In this document: positions 1 to 5,479 of the stretch, in pieces
Layout: each line of letters begins with the position of its first letter
Position numbering within the stretch: the stretch's first letter is position 1
From: Spirochaetales bacterium
Lineage (GTDB): Bacteria > Spirochaetota > Spirochaetia > SZUA-6 > DRHE01
DNA length: 5,479 nt
Direction: 5' to 3'
NCBI GenBank assembly: GCA_016935715.1
Contig: JAFGQJ010000407.1
Span: forward strand, 1 to 5,479
Notes under the pieces: generated by a model
Database searches by the model: none
Told to the model about the DNA's origin: nothing
What the model saw: only the letters and a program-made list of their open reading frames with translations
Position numbers and translations under genes: made by a program

Positions 1-50
1 ATCAAACCGAGGTCGTCGAGCGCTTGAGCGGCCAGGGTGCCGCGCGATGA
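1..50 (+). CDS. Possible 3' end of an upstream gene (partial)
   Basis: The third reading frame is open from the left edge to a TGA at 48-50 and would encode the tail QTEVVERLSGQGAAR. Twelve of its 15 sense codons end in G or C, as expected for a gene of this GC-rich genome. The first frame stops at about base 27. The second frame runs to 106 but has a poorer third-position pattern. Only 15 residues are visible, so no family can be named. If real, the gene lies about 52 bases upstream of the VWA gene on the same strand and could share its transcript. The call rests only on codon pattern and an open frame. Confidence 0.35.
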   Translation, partial: QTEVVERLSGQGAAR

Positions 51-90
51 TCGGATGCGCCGATGCCGGCATGGGTATCGGGGGGATGAG

Positions 91-96
91 AGGAGG
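91..96 (+). promoter_or_regulatory. Shine-Dalgarno site for the VWA-NHL gene
   Basis: AGGAGG lies six bases before the ATG at 103, which is ideal spacing. It decides the start: the GTG at 37 and ATG at 55 in the same frame have no comparable site and would put a basic, arginine-rich stretch before a clean signal peptide. Confidence 0.85.
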
Positions 97-102
97 ACAG
101 GG

Positions 103-2847
103 ATGAACGTCAAAATCGGGGTCTTGGTCTTGCTCGCCGCTTCGGGCGCGCTTCTCTGGGCGGGGGGTGAAGGGGAGATGGCCACCGTAGAGCGAGGCGA
201 GTATCTGGCCGGCAAGGGGATCATCATACCGGCGGAGGAGATCTTCGAAGACTCGTACGTTTCGGCGGTGGATTACGGGTATCCCGATCCCGAAGGTTCC
301 TTCGGCGTACGCTTCCATGCGGGTCACAGGCAGCTGTCCACCGAAGGCCAGGAAGAGATATTCCTGATATCGGTTCAGGGACGAAGACCGACCTTCCAGG
401 ACATGCCCGTGATGAACCACGTGTTCGTCGTGGACAAGAGCGGCTCCATGTATCAGGAAGACAAGATGAGCTGGGCCAAGGAATCCTTCGACGCATTCAT
501 GAAAACCATCAGGAGCAAGGACTACGTGTCGCTGGTCGTTTTCGACGATACCGCCAGGACCGTGTTCCCGCCGACCAGAATGAACGACGACACGGTTCGG
601 AGGAGACTCGCGGAGGCGGTTCACTCCCTCGAGCCCGGGGGAGGCAGCAACGTGAAGTCCGCACTGCAGCTGGCCTACAGGCAGGCGCTCTCCAACTACA
701 GCGAGGATTACGTGAACCGCGTGCTTCTCCTCACCGACGGAGTCGGGAAGGTCGAGGAGATATTCGGTATTGCGGACGTATACCGCGAGATAGGCGTCAA
801 CGTGACGGCCATAGGGATGGGGGAGGATTGTGACATCCAATTCCTGAGGGAGCTGGCCGAACGCGCCGGCGGGGGCGCCCGCTTCCTTTCCAGTCGCGAA
901 AAGATCGACGAGATCTTCGGGGAGGATTTCATCCGGATGGTGATCCCTGCAGCCCGCAATATAGAGCTGCAGCTGCACCTCCTCGAGAACCTGCAAAACG
1001 TAAGGACCTGGGGATTTCATTCCAAGATCGAGGGGCTGTGGGAGCTCTATGAACGGGGAGGTGACTCCGTGCCCTTCGCAGTGGCTGCGGATGCGGCGGG
1101 AAACGTGTACGTGGCCGACGATGCAAACAATCGAATCCAAAAATTCACCGCTGACGGGGTATCGATCACTCAGTGGGGGCGTACGGGCAGACGAGACTGG
1201 AATGCGGATGAGAGCGGCCAGGAGGACGAGATGGAGGGTCGTTTCTTCGAGCCGCGTGGTATTGCCGTGGATGCCGCCGGCCACGTGTACGTCGCCGATG
1301 CGGGAAACCACAGAATACAGAAGTTCGACGCAGACGGACGTTTCGTGAGCCAATGGGGCGGCCCGGGAAAAAGCAGGGGACGGTTCAACCGTCCGATGGG
1401 CGTCGCCGTCGATGCACTGGGCAACGTCTACGTGGCGGATTCGGGAAATCACCGCATACAGAAATTCAATGCCGGCGGGAGCTTCATCACCCTGTGGGGT
1501 GAGAGAGGTTCCGCAGACGGGCAGTTTGACGGCCCCGCGGGCCTGGCCGTCGACGCATACCGGAATGTCTACGTGGCGGACCCCGGCAACGAGCGGCTGC
1601 AGATCTTCGAGTCCGACGGAACCTTCATCTCGAAGGTGGAACCCGCGGGTCTGCGTGTTTCTCCGGTCGCAGTGGCGGTGGACGAGGAGGGAAACATCTA
1701 CATCGCGGACGACCGCAGCGGCTTGGTGAGAAAGTTCGGCATCGATCGATCCCACATCGCAGACTGGGGCGGTTTCGGAAGGAGGGATGAGGCCTTCGGC
1801 ACCATCACGGCGGTTGCCGTGGACAAACTCGGGAACCTGCTGGTCGGCGACGCGCGGCACCGGCGAATCCAAAAGTTCGACGCTGCCGGAAATTTCATGA
1901 TCAGGCAGCCACTGAAGTTCTTCATCCCGACGATCAACCTGGGAGACTATGAGACGATCGTGATCCAGGCGTTCGTTCCCATGCAGGAGCGGGAGGGAGT
2001 CAGGACGATCGCCCGGCTCACGGGCACCTACACCGACATGCGGGGAAACCCGGTATCCCTGGATCCAGTCGAATTTTCGGTGAAGTTCGTGCCGATAGTC
2101 GATCCGGTGAGCGGGTTTTCCAATGCAACCGTGCTCCGGGCTGCGGCGGTTCTGCGCTATGCCTGGGGACTGAAAGAGATCGGAGCCCGTTACTACGGGG
2201 GAAAAGTCCGGGAAGCTCTGTATCTGACCTACGGGGTAAAGCAGGAGCTCGCGAACGCCCAGCTTCGCCTGGGAGATCAGAGCCTGGTCAACGAGATCTC
2301 GATGCTCGACAGGTACATCGACATCATGAGCTCCGAGGCAAATCTGACGGAGGCGGAAACCCGGCAGATCGCGGAGCACGCGGAGATGCGCCCCGTAGTC
2401 GAGGAGCGGACCCTGGACGAGCATCTGGATAACCTCTTCGATGAATTGCTGCTCGAGCTCGGGAACCGCGAAGGGGGTGAAATTGCGGTCAACGGGTTCA
2501 GCTTTCGAGACGGCCGTTCGGTGAAGCTGCTGGATGTGCTGAACAACAAGGCAGAATCCGCACTGGCGGATCTGGTGAGCCGGCGGGGGTATTCTGTGGT
2601 AGCCCCCGGAGTGATGGAACGAGCTTTGAGGGTGAACGCCGTAGAGCCCTCTGACCTGGTGGAGACCAACACCGCGATCGAGATCGGGGAGCTGGTCGGC
2701 GCGCGCTACATGATCACCGGAACGGTCATCGAGCTGAGCGAATCCGTGGTGGTGTTTTGCCGCATCGTCGACGTGCAGACCGCCGCGATCGTCTCGGTCA
2801 GCCAGGTAGTCATCCGCAAGGACGGAGAGATCAGGGCGCTTCTGTAA
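103..2847 (+). CDS. Exported VWA - NHL beta-propeller - FlgO/CsgG-like mosaic protein
   Basis: This 914-residue protein has a Sec-type signal peptide (K4, hydrophobic 5-19, likely cut after LWA at 20; no lipobox cysteine). The VWA domain spans about 104-275, with MIDAS residues D111-S113-S115, S182 where Thr is usual, and T211-D212. Beta-sandwich strands (about 286-311) are followed by six NHL repeats (about 325-603), each with the pattern 'VAVDxxGNVYVAD.GN.RIQKF', then the rest of the sandwich (about 604-663, with LGDYETIV). A helical region (667-790) leads to a C-terminal domain (792-914) whose 'GELVGARYMITGTV...CRIVDV' pattern matches FlgO/CsgG/LpoB-type envelope proteins. VWA and NHL modules usually mediate protein or ligand binding, so a periplasmic or surface scaffold or adhesion role is inferred; no enzyme motif is visible. 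The start at 103 is set by an AGGAGG six bases upstream. Existence of the gene is near certain; its function is unknown. Confidence 0.93.
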   Translation: MNVKIGVLVLLAASGALLWAGGEGEMATVERGEYLAGKGIIIPAEEIFEDSYVSAVDYGYPDPEGSFGVRFHAGHRQLSTEGQEEIFLISVQGRRPTFQDMPVMNHVFVVDKSGSMYQEDKMSWAKESFDAFMKTIRSKDYVSLVVFDDTARTVFPPTRMNDDTVRRRLAEAVHSLEPGGGSNVKSALQLAYRQALSNYSEDYVNRVLLLTDGVGKVEEIFGIADVYREIGVNVTAIGMGEDCDIQFLRELAERAGGGARFLSSREKIDEIFGEDFIRMVIPAARNIELQLHLLENLQNVRTWGFHSKIEGLWELYERGGDSVPFAVAADAAGNVYVADDANNRIQKFTADGVSITQWGRTGRRDWNADESGQEDEMEGRFFEPRGIAVDAAGHVYVADAGNHRIQKFDADGRFVSQWGGPGKSRGRFNRPMGVAVDALGNVYVADSGNHRIQKFNAGGSFITLWGERGSADGQFDGPAGLAVDAYRNVYVADPGNERLQIFESDGTFISKVEPAGLRVSPVAVAVDEEGNIYIADDRSGLVRKFGIDRSHIADWGGFGRRDEAFGTITAVAVDKLGNLLVGDARHRRIQKFDAAGNFMIRQPLKFFIPTINLGDYETIVIQAFVPMQEREGVRTIARLTGTYTDMRGNPVSLDPVEFSVKFVPIVDPVSGFSNATVLRAAAVLRYAWGLKEIGARYYGGKVREALYLTYGVKQELANAQLRLGDQSLVNEISMLDRYIDIMSSEANLTEAETRQIAEHAEMRPVVEERTLDEHLDNLFDELLLELGNREGGEIAVNGFSFRDGRSVKLLDVLNNKAESALADLVSRRGYSVVAPGVMERALRVNAVEPSDLVETNTAIEIGELVGARYMITGTVIELSESVVVFCRIVDVQTAAIVSVSQVVIRKDGEIRALL
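1075..1911 (+). repeat. Six NHL repeats forming a predicted beta-propeller
   Basis: Repeats begin at 1075, 1255, 1396, 1537, 1666 and 1807 (residues 325, 385, 432, 479, 522 and 569). Three steps are exactly 141 bases (47 residues), one is 129, and the first is 180 because of an acidic insertion. Each repeat has a V-A-V-D core, G-N-V-Y-V-A-D, a G-N-x-R-I-Q-K-F turn and usually a W-G end. Repeats 2 and 3 are the most alike; 4 and 5 have drifted, with 5 losing the N-x-R-I turn. Six units match a closed six-bladed NHL propeller. Confidence 0.9.
2476..2844 (+). other. C-terminal FlgO/CsgG/LpoB-like domain of the VWA protein
   Basis: Residues 792-914 begin with GEIAVNGF, continue through a helix (KLLDVLNNKAESALADLVSR), a 'GYSVVAPGVMERAL' strand-helix and 'AIEIGELVGARYMITGTVIEL', and end in paired strands around CRIVDVQTAAIVSVSQVVI. 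This alpha/beta order is that of the fold shared by FlgO, the periplasmic part of CsgG and LpoB, which often act at the outer membrane in secretion or envelope assembly. The match is from pattern recall, not a profile search. Confidence 0.7.
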
Positions 2848-2850
2848 CGC

Positions 2851-2873
2851 GGCTGCGGGAACTGCCCGGAGCC
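2851..2873. terminator. Inverted repeat between convergent genes, possible bidirectional terminator
   Basis: GGCT (2851-2854) pairs with AGCC (2870-2873), and CGGG (2856-2859) pairs with CCCG (2865-2868). The two blocks are separated by one G-G mismatch and closed by the loop AACTG, giving eight pairs plus a mismatch. The hairpin fills nearly the whole gap between the stop codons at 2847 and 2875. Neither side carries a T-run, so it is not a textbook intrinsic terminator. The position between converging genes supports a terminator or transcript-end role. Confidence 0.4.
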
Positions 2874-2874
2874 C

Positions 2875-3534
2875 TTACCAGATCCGTTCGCCGAAGAGCT
2901 CCGCCAGCGCATCCTGAGCGTTCACGAAGGAGCTCTTCGCCTGATCCAGTGCCTCCCGTTCCTCCCGGCTGCATCGGGCCACGAACTCCCTGTCCGTGAT
3001 TCCGGACAGGTTGATGCGCACGTTGTACGAGGCGATCACCGCGGCCGCCCGCGCCAGCTGAACTGCAGCGCCGGCGTCGGAACGGGCGTTGCTGTTTCCC
3101 AGCCTGCAGACCTTGTCCGCCATGCGCATCACCCTCGCCACGGTCTGGAGCGTTTCCATGGGAACCAGGGTCGCCTTCTTCAGTTCCGCCTGGATTGCCG
3201 CGCGCCTCGTCTCCTTCTCCCCGCTGTTCGCCCTGGGGAGCTTCAGCGCTCCGGCGACACCCAGGTAAGCCGCCGAATCCTCTTCCACGAGCTCGAGCAG
3301 GCGGGCGGCCAGGTGCTGCGAGTCCTCCACGAGCGGTTCCAGGGCTTCCCATGATTCACGGTACTTCTCCCGTCCCACGGTGAGAGAAGCCACCATGCGC
3401 ACCAGTGCGGAGGCCAGGGCTGCGCACAGGGCCGCGGCGCTCCCCCCGCCCGGGGCCGGCTCGGCCGAGGCTAGCCTCTCGATGAACTGCTCCACTGAAA
3501 GCTGGTAAAGCTTCCCGGCACTCCCCGCCTGCAT
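2875..3534 (-). CDS. fchA: Formimidoyltetrahydrofolate cyclodeaminase (split, single-domain form)
   Basis: This 219-residue protein belongs to the FTCD_C/FchA family, which converts 5-formimidoyl-tetrahydrofolate to 5,10-methenyltetrahydrofolate and ammonia in the cytoplasm. Visible hallmarks are P28-G-G-G-S-A-A-A-L near the start, V83-E-E-D-S-A-A-Y in the helical core, and G146-N-S-N-A-R-S-D-A-G-A-A near residue 150. The length fits the usual 205-220. The start at 3534 is chosen because GGAGGT sits six bases before it; an upstream ATG pair at 3564/3561 would add ten residues, overlap ftcD by 17 or 14 bases, and has only a weaker GGGGGAG before it. The ftcD stop lies 13 bases upstream, so the two enzymes of successive steps are almost certainly co-translated. 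In animals the same activities are fused in one FTCD protein; here they are separate. Confidence 0.93.
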   Translation of the reverse strand: MQAGSAGKLYQLSVEQFIERLASAEPAPGGGSAAALCAALASALVRMVASLTVGREKYRESWEALEPLVEDSQHLAARLLELVEEDSAAYLGVAGALKLPRANSGEKETRRAAIQAELKKATLVPMETLQTVARVMRMADKVCRLGNSNARSDAGAAVQLARAAAVIASYNVRINLSGITDREFVARCSREEREALDQAKSSFVNAQDALAELFGERIW

Positions 3535-3540
3535 GGGCAC

Positions 3541-3546
3541 ACCTCC
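3541..3546 (-). promoter_or_regulatory. Shine-Dalgarno site deciding the fchA start
   Basis: GGAGGT on the minus strand lies six bases before the ATG at 3534 and starts one base after the ftcD stop codon. It favours 3534 over the overlapping ATGs at 3561 and 3564. Confidence 0.8.
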
Positions 3547-3547
3547 G

Positions 3548-4579
3548 TTATCGGCGCTCATCATCCGGCTGCTCCCCCGGCTCTCCCGGCTCCCCGGGCT
3601 CCCCGGCCAGCAGGTCCAGCAGGCGGGACTCGATGAGCTGTCCTGAGTCGAGGCCCGTTGCCTGCAGGTAGTACGAGAGGCTGTCCAGGACCGCCCTGGC
3701 AGGTATCATGCCGTAGACCTCCGTTTCGACCAACGGGACGCCCCACCGCTTCGCCTCGGCGCGGATGAGCTCGGTCACCCGGTACAGCGGGTTGCTTTCG
3801 AAATCCACGATGTTCATGCTCACCTGGGTGAGCCGCCGCTCTTTCAGGGAGACCGCTATTCCCTTCACCGAACAGAGCCCGCCGCTGGATGCCCGCACGG
3901 CGCGCGCTATGGATTCGGCCACGCTCATGTCCTCGGTGCCCAGGTTCACGTTGAAGGCTATGAGGAGCTTCCTGGCGCCGATGGCGGTCGCGCCGGCTGT
4001 GGGATGGAGCTTCGCTTCCCCCACGTCCGGCTGCCTCTCCGCTTTGCCCACCTCGCTCCTGAGCAGCTCGTACTGCCCCCTGCGGATCACCTCCAGCCGC
4101 CTCCTCTCCGGCCTCCGCGCCGACTCTTCGTAGAAGTACACGGGCACGCCGGTCTGTTCGTGGAAGCGCTGGCCGAGCTGCCATGACAGCTCGACGCACT
4201 CCTCCATCGCGATGTTGCGCAGCGGGCTGATGGGTATCACGTCCACCGCTCCGATGCGGGGGTGGGAGCCGCTGTGCTTCTCCAGATCGATGAGATCCAC
4301 GGCCACCCTGCCCGCTTCCAGGACGGCCTCCAGCACCGGGCCCGGCTGCCCGGCAAGGCTGACCACCAGGCGGTTGTGGTCCGGGTCCGCCCGGTATTCC
4401 AGGAGCCCGCACCCCTTCCTGTCCCGAAACGGAGCGACGATCGCTTCCACCACCTCCTGCCTTCGCCCTTCGCTGAAGTTCGGTACGCATTCGATCAGTT
4501 TTCCAGTCGTTTCCCTACCCCCTGAAATGACAGGCCACCAGGTGGCCGTTGCCGCTGTCCTCGAGCTCGGGCTCCACAC
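3548..4579 (-). CDS. ftcD: Glutamate formimidoyltransferase
   Basis: The protein transfers the formimino group from N-formimino-L-glutamate to tetrahydrofolate (EC 2.1.2.5), the step of histidine degradation just before FchA. The N-terminal hallmark KLIECVPNFSEG starts at residue 27. Next come D67-H68-N69-R70 and K101-H-S-G-S-H-P-R-I-G-A-V-D-V-I-P, where H106 aligns with the catalytic His82 of mammalian FTCD, then P-V-Y-F-Y-E and A-R-K-L-L-I-A-F-N-V-N-L (about 210-230). The family core is about 300 residues; this frame has 343 counted from the GTG at 4579. The first 23-26 residues overlap the oppF end by 65 bases and look non-native. An ACG at 4510 or CTG at 4498 fits the family start better, so the 5' end is uncertain. 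The C-terminus carries a GEP repeat and an acidic-basic tail beyond the family's end. Confidence 0.92.
   Translation of the reverse strand: MWSPSSRTAATATWWPVISGGRETTGKLIECVPNFSEGRRQEVVEAIVAPFRDRKGCGLLEYRADPDHNRLVVSLAGQPGPVLEAVLEAGRVAVDLIDLEKHSGSHPRIGAVDVIPISPLRNIAMEECVELSWQLGQRFHEQTGVPVYFYEESARRPERRRLEVIRRGQYELLRSEVGKAERQPDVGEAKLHPTAGATAIGARKLLIAFNVNLGTEDMSVAESIARAVRASSGGLCSVKGIAVSLKERRLTQVSMNIVDFESNPLYRVTELIRAEAKRWGVPLVETEVYGMIPARAVLDSLSYYLQATGLDSGQLIESRLLDLLAGEPGEPGEPGEQPDDERR
3572..3607 (-). repeat. Four 9-base tandem units encoding a GEP tail
   Basis: Four imperfect copies of CTCCCCCGG (plus-strand reading) lie head to tail at 3572, 3581, 3590 and 3599. In the ftcD frame they give GEPGEPGEPGE just before the last eight residues (QPDDERR follows the final E). 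The unit keeps the frame, so copy-number change would alter tail length without disrupting the enzyme. Confidence 0.85.
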
Positions 4580-5479
4580 GGCTGCATATCTCCTGCCTGT
4601 ACCGGCAGCGGGTTCGAAAATGGCACCCCGAAGGAGGATTCACGGGACTGGGGACGTCTCCCTCCAGGATGATCCGCTTGCGGTCCAGAGTGGGATCGGG
4701 AACCGGAACGGCGGAGAGCAGCGCTTCGGTATAGGGGTGCAGGGGGTGGGAGTAGAGCTCTTCGGTCGCGGCCAGCTCCACGATCTTTCCGAGGTACATG
4801 ACCGCAACCCGGTTGGTTATGTGCTTGATCACGCTCAGATCGTGGGCGATGAACAGGTAGGAGAAGCCGAACCTTGCCTGCAGGTCCTCGAGAAGGTTGA
4901 TGATCTGCGCCTGGATGGCCACATCCAGGGCCGAGACCGGCTCGTCGCACACGATGAGCATGGGATCCAAAGCAAGGGCCCTGGCGATTCCGATTCTCTG
5001 CCGCTGGCCGCCGCTGAACTCGTGGGGATAGCGCCTGCGGTAGGCAGGATCCAGACCCACCGTCTCCAGCAGATCGCAGACCCGCTTCTTCTTCTCGGCG
5101 CCGGCGGCCACCCCGTGAACACGGAGAGGCTCCGCTATGATGTCCTGAACGGACATGCGGGGATTGAGCGAGGCGAAGGGATCCTGGAAAATGATCTGCA
5201 TGCGGCGCCTGGCGACCCTCAACTGTTCCCTGCTCATGTCCACGAGGTTGATGCCCTCGAAGTACACCTCTCCGGCGGTGGGATCGAGGAGCCGGAGAAC
5301 CAACCGTCCCAGGGTGGTCTTCCCGCACCCCGACTCTCCGACCAGGCCGAGAATTTCGCCTTTCCCGAGGGAAAAGCTCACCCCGTCCACGGCCTGGACG
5401 TTCCCCTTTACCCTCGAGAAGATCCCACCCCTTATGGGGAAGTATTTCTTCACGTTATGGACGGTCAACAGTACGCCGG
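4515..5479 (-). CDS. oppF: Oligopeptide/dipeptide ABC importer ATP-binding subunit, 5' end cut off
   Basis: This cytoplasmic ATPase energises peptide import by an Opp/Dpp-type ABC transporter. Counting from a TTG at 5468, it has Walker A GESGCGKT (44-51), Q-loop at Q95 (FQDPFASLNP), signature FSGGQRQRIGIARAL (151-165), Walker B MLIVCDEP (170-177), D-loop SALD and switch H209. It ends with the oligopeptide-family C-terminal region (RIILEGDVPSPVNPPSG...) holding four cysteines. The opening KKYFPIRGG and 'VQAVDGVSF' are typical of the second (F-type) ATPase rather than OppD. The frame stays open to the window edge (G-V-L-L before T-V-H-N), so the true start is probably outside and the TTG is not trusted. 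About 317 residues are visible, near the usual 320-330. The substrate cannot be read from an ATPase; DppF is equally possible as a name. Confidence 0.93.
   Translation of the reverse strand, partial: GVLLTVHNVKKYFPIRGGIFSRVKGNVQAVDGVSFSLGKGEILGLVGESGCGKTTLGRLVLRLLDPTAGEVYFEGINLVDMSREQLRVARRRMQIIFQDPFASLNPRMSVQDIIAEPLRVHGVAAGAEKKKRVCDLLETVGLDPAYRRRYPHEFSGGQRQRIGIARALALDPMLIVCDEPVSALDVAIQAQIINLLEDLQARFGFSYLFIAHDLSVIKHITNRVAVMYLGKIVELAATEELYSHPLHPYTEALLSAVPVPDPTLDRKRIILEGDVPSPVNPPSGCHFRTRCRYRQEICSRVEPELEDSGNGHLVACHFRG

Noticed and set aside
50..72. Small hairpin (ATCGG/CCGAT) and palindrome ATGCCGGCAT at 63-72
   Set aside because: Both are short, overlap each other, and are expected by chance in GC-rich DNA; no T-run or second copy supports a terminator or operator.
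37..102. N-terminal extension of the VWA gene from a GTG at 37
   Set aside because: It would precede a clean signal peptide with arginine-rich sequence and lacks a ribosome site, while AGGAGG is ideally placed for 103.
2..106. Second-frame open stretch ending in an ATGA overlap with the VWA start
   Set aside because: The ATGA overlap is tempting for coupling, but its codon third positions look non-coding and its peptide is low-complexity glycine/arginine; the third frame ending at 50 fits better.
3535..3564. Ten-residue N-terminal extension of FchA from the ATG pair
   Set aside because: It overlaps ftcD by up to 17 bases, lies outside the family core and has a weaker ribosome site than the ATG at 3534.
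3561..4490. Long minus-strand open frame of 309 codons inside ftcD
   Set aside because: Its product is low-complexity Gly/Arg/Ala with no family pattern, while the overlapping ftcD frame is unmistakable; it is a GC-rich shadow.
4495..5328. Long minus-strand open frame of 277 codons inside the oppF-like gene
   Set aside because: It lacks any domain pattern and overlaps a frame with all ABC ATPase motifs intact.

Overview
This GC-rich bacterial window has a dense gene layout and no gene-free stretch longer than about 100 bases. It holds one long plus-strand gene (103-2847) and three minus-strand genes reading leftward from the right edge (oppF-like, ftcD, fchA; 5479 to 2875). The two groups converge across a 27-base gap that is almost filled by an inverted repeat. 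GC-rich third codon positions, strong AGGAGG/GGAGGT ribosome binding sites and a Sec-type signal peptide point to a diderm bacterium. A von Willebrand A protein carrying the 'LGDYETIV' sandwich motif and a FlgO/CsgG/LpoB-like C-terminal domain reminds me of Spirochaetota. That assignment rests on family recollection and is weak.

Plus strand: bases 1-50 probably hold the last codons of an upstream gene. A 52-base gap follows, with an AGGAGG site, and then a 914-residue exported mosaic protein. In order it has a signal peptide, a VWA domain with a MIDAS metal site, the first strands of a beta-sandwich, a six-repeat NHL beta-propeller, the remaining strands of that sandwich, a helical segment, and a C-terminal domain like FlgO/CsgG/LpoB. 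The propeller appears to be inserted inside the beta-sandwich that normally follows a VWA domain. This is the most unusual item in the window.

Minus strand: the 5'-truncated gene at the right edge is an ATPase subunit of an oligopeptide/dipeptide (OppF/DppF-type) ABC importer. Its stop codon lies within the 5' end of a glutamate formimidoyltransferase gene (ftcD). After a 13-base gap comes a formimidoyltetrahydrofolate cyclodeaminase gene (fchA). FtcD moves the formimino group from N-formimino-L-glutamate (from histidine breakdown) onto tetrahydrofolate, and FchA releases ammonia to give 5,10-methenyltetrahydrofolate. The tight packing suggests one operon linking peptide import to histidine catabolism and one-carbon supply. 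The hutH/U/I genes are not in the window, so that link is an inference.

I found no RNA gene, CRISPR array, insertion sequence, riboswitch or recognisable promoter. The ftcD start is ambiguous: no ATG, GTG or TTG lies where the family normally begins, but an ACG, one base from ATG, does.
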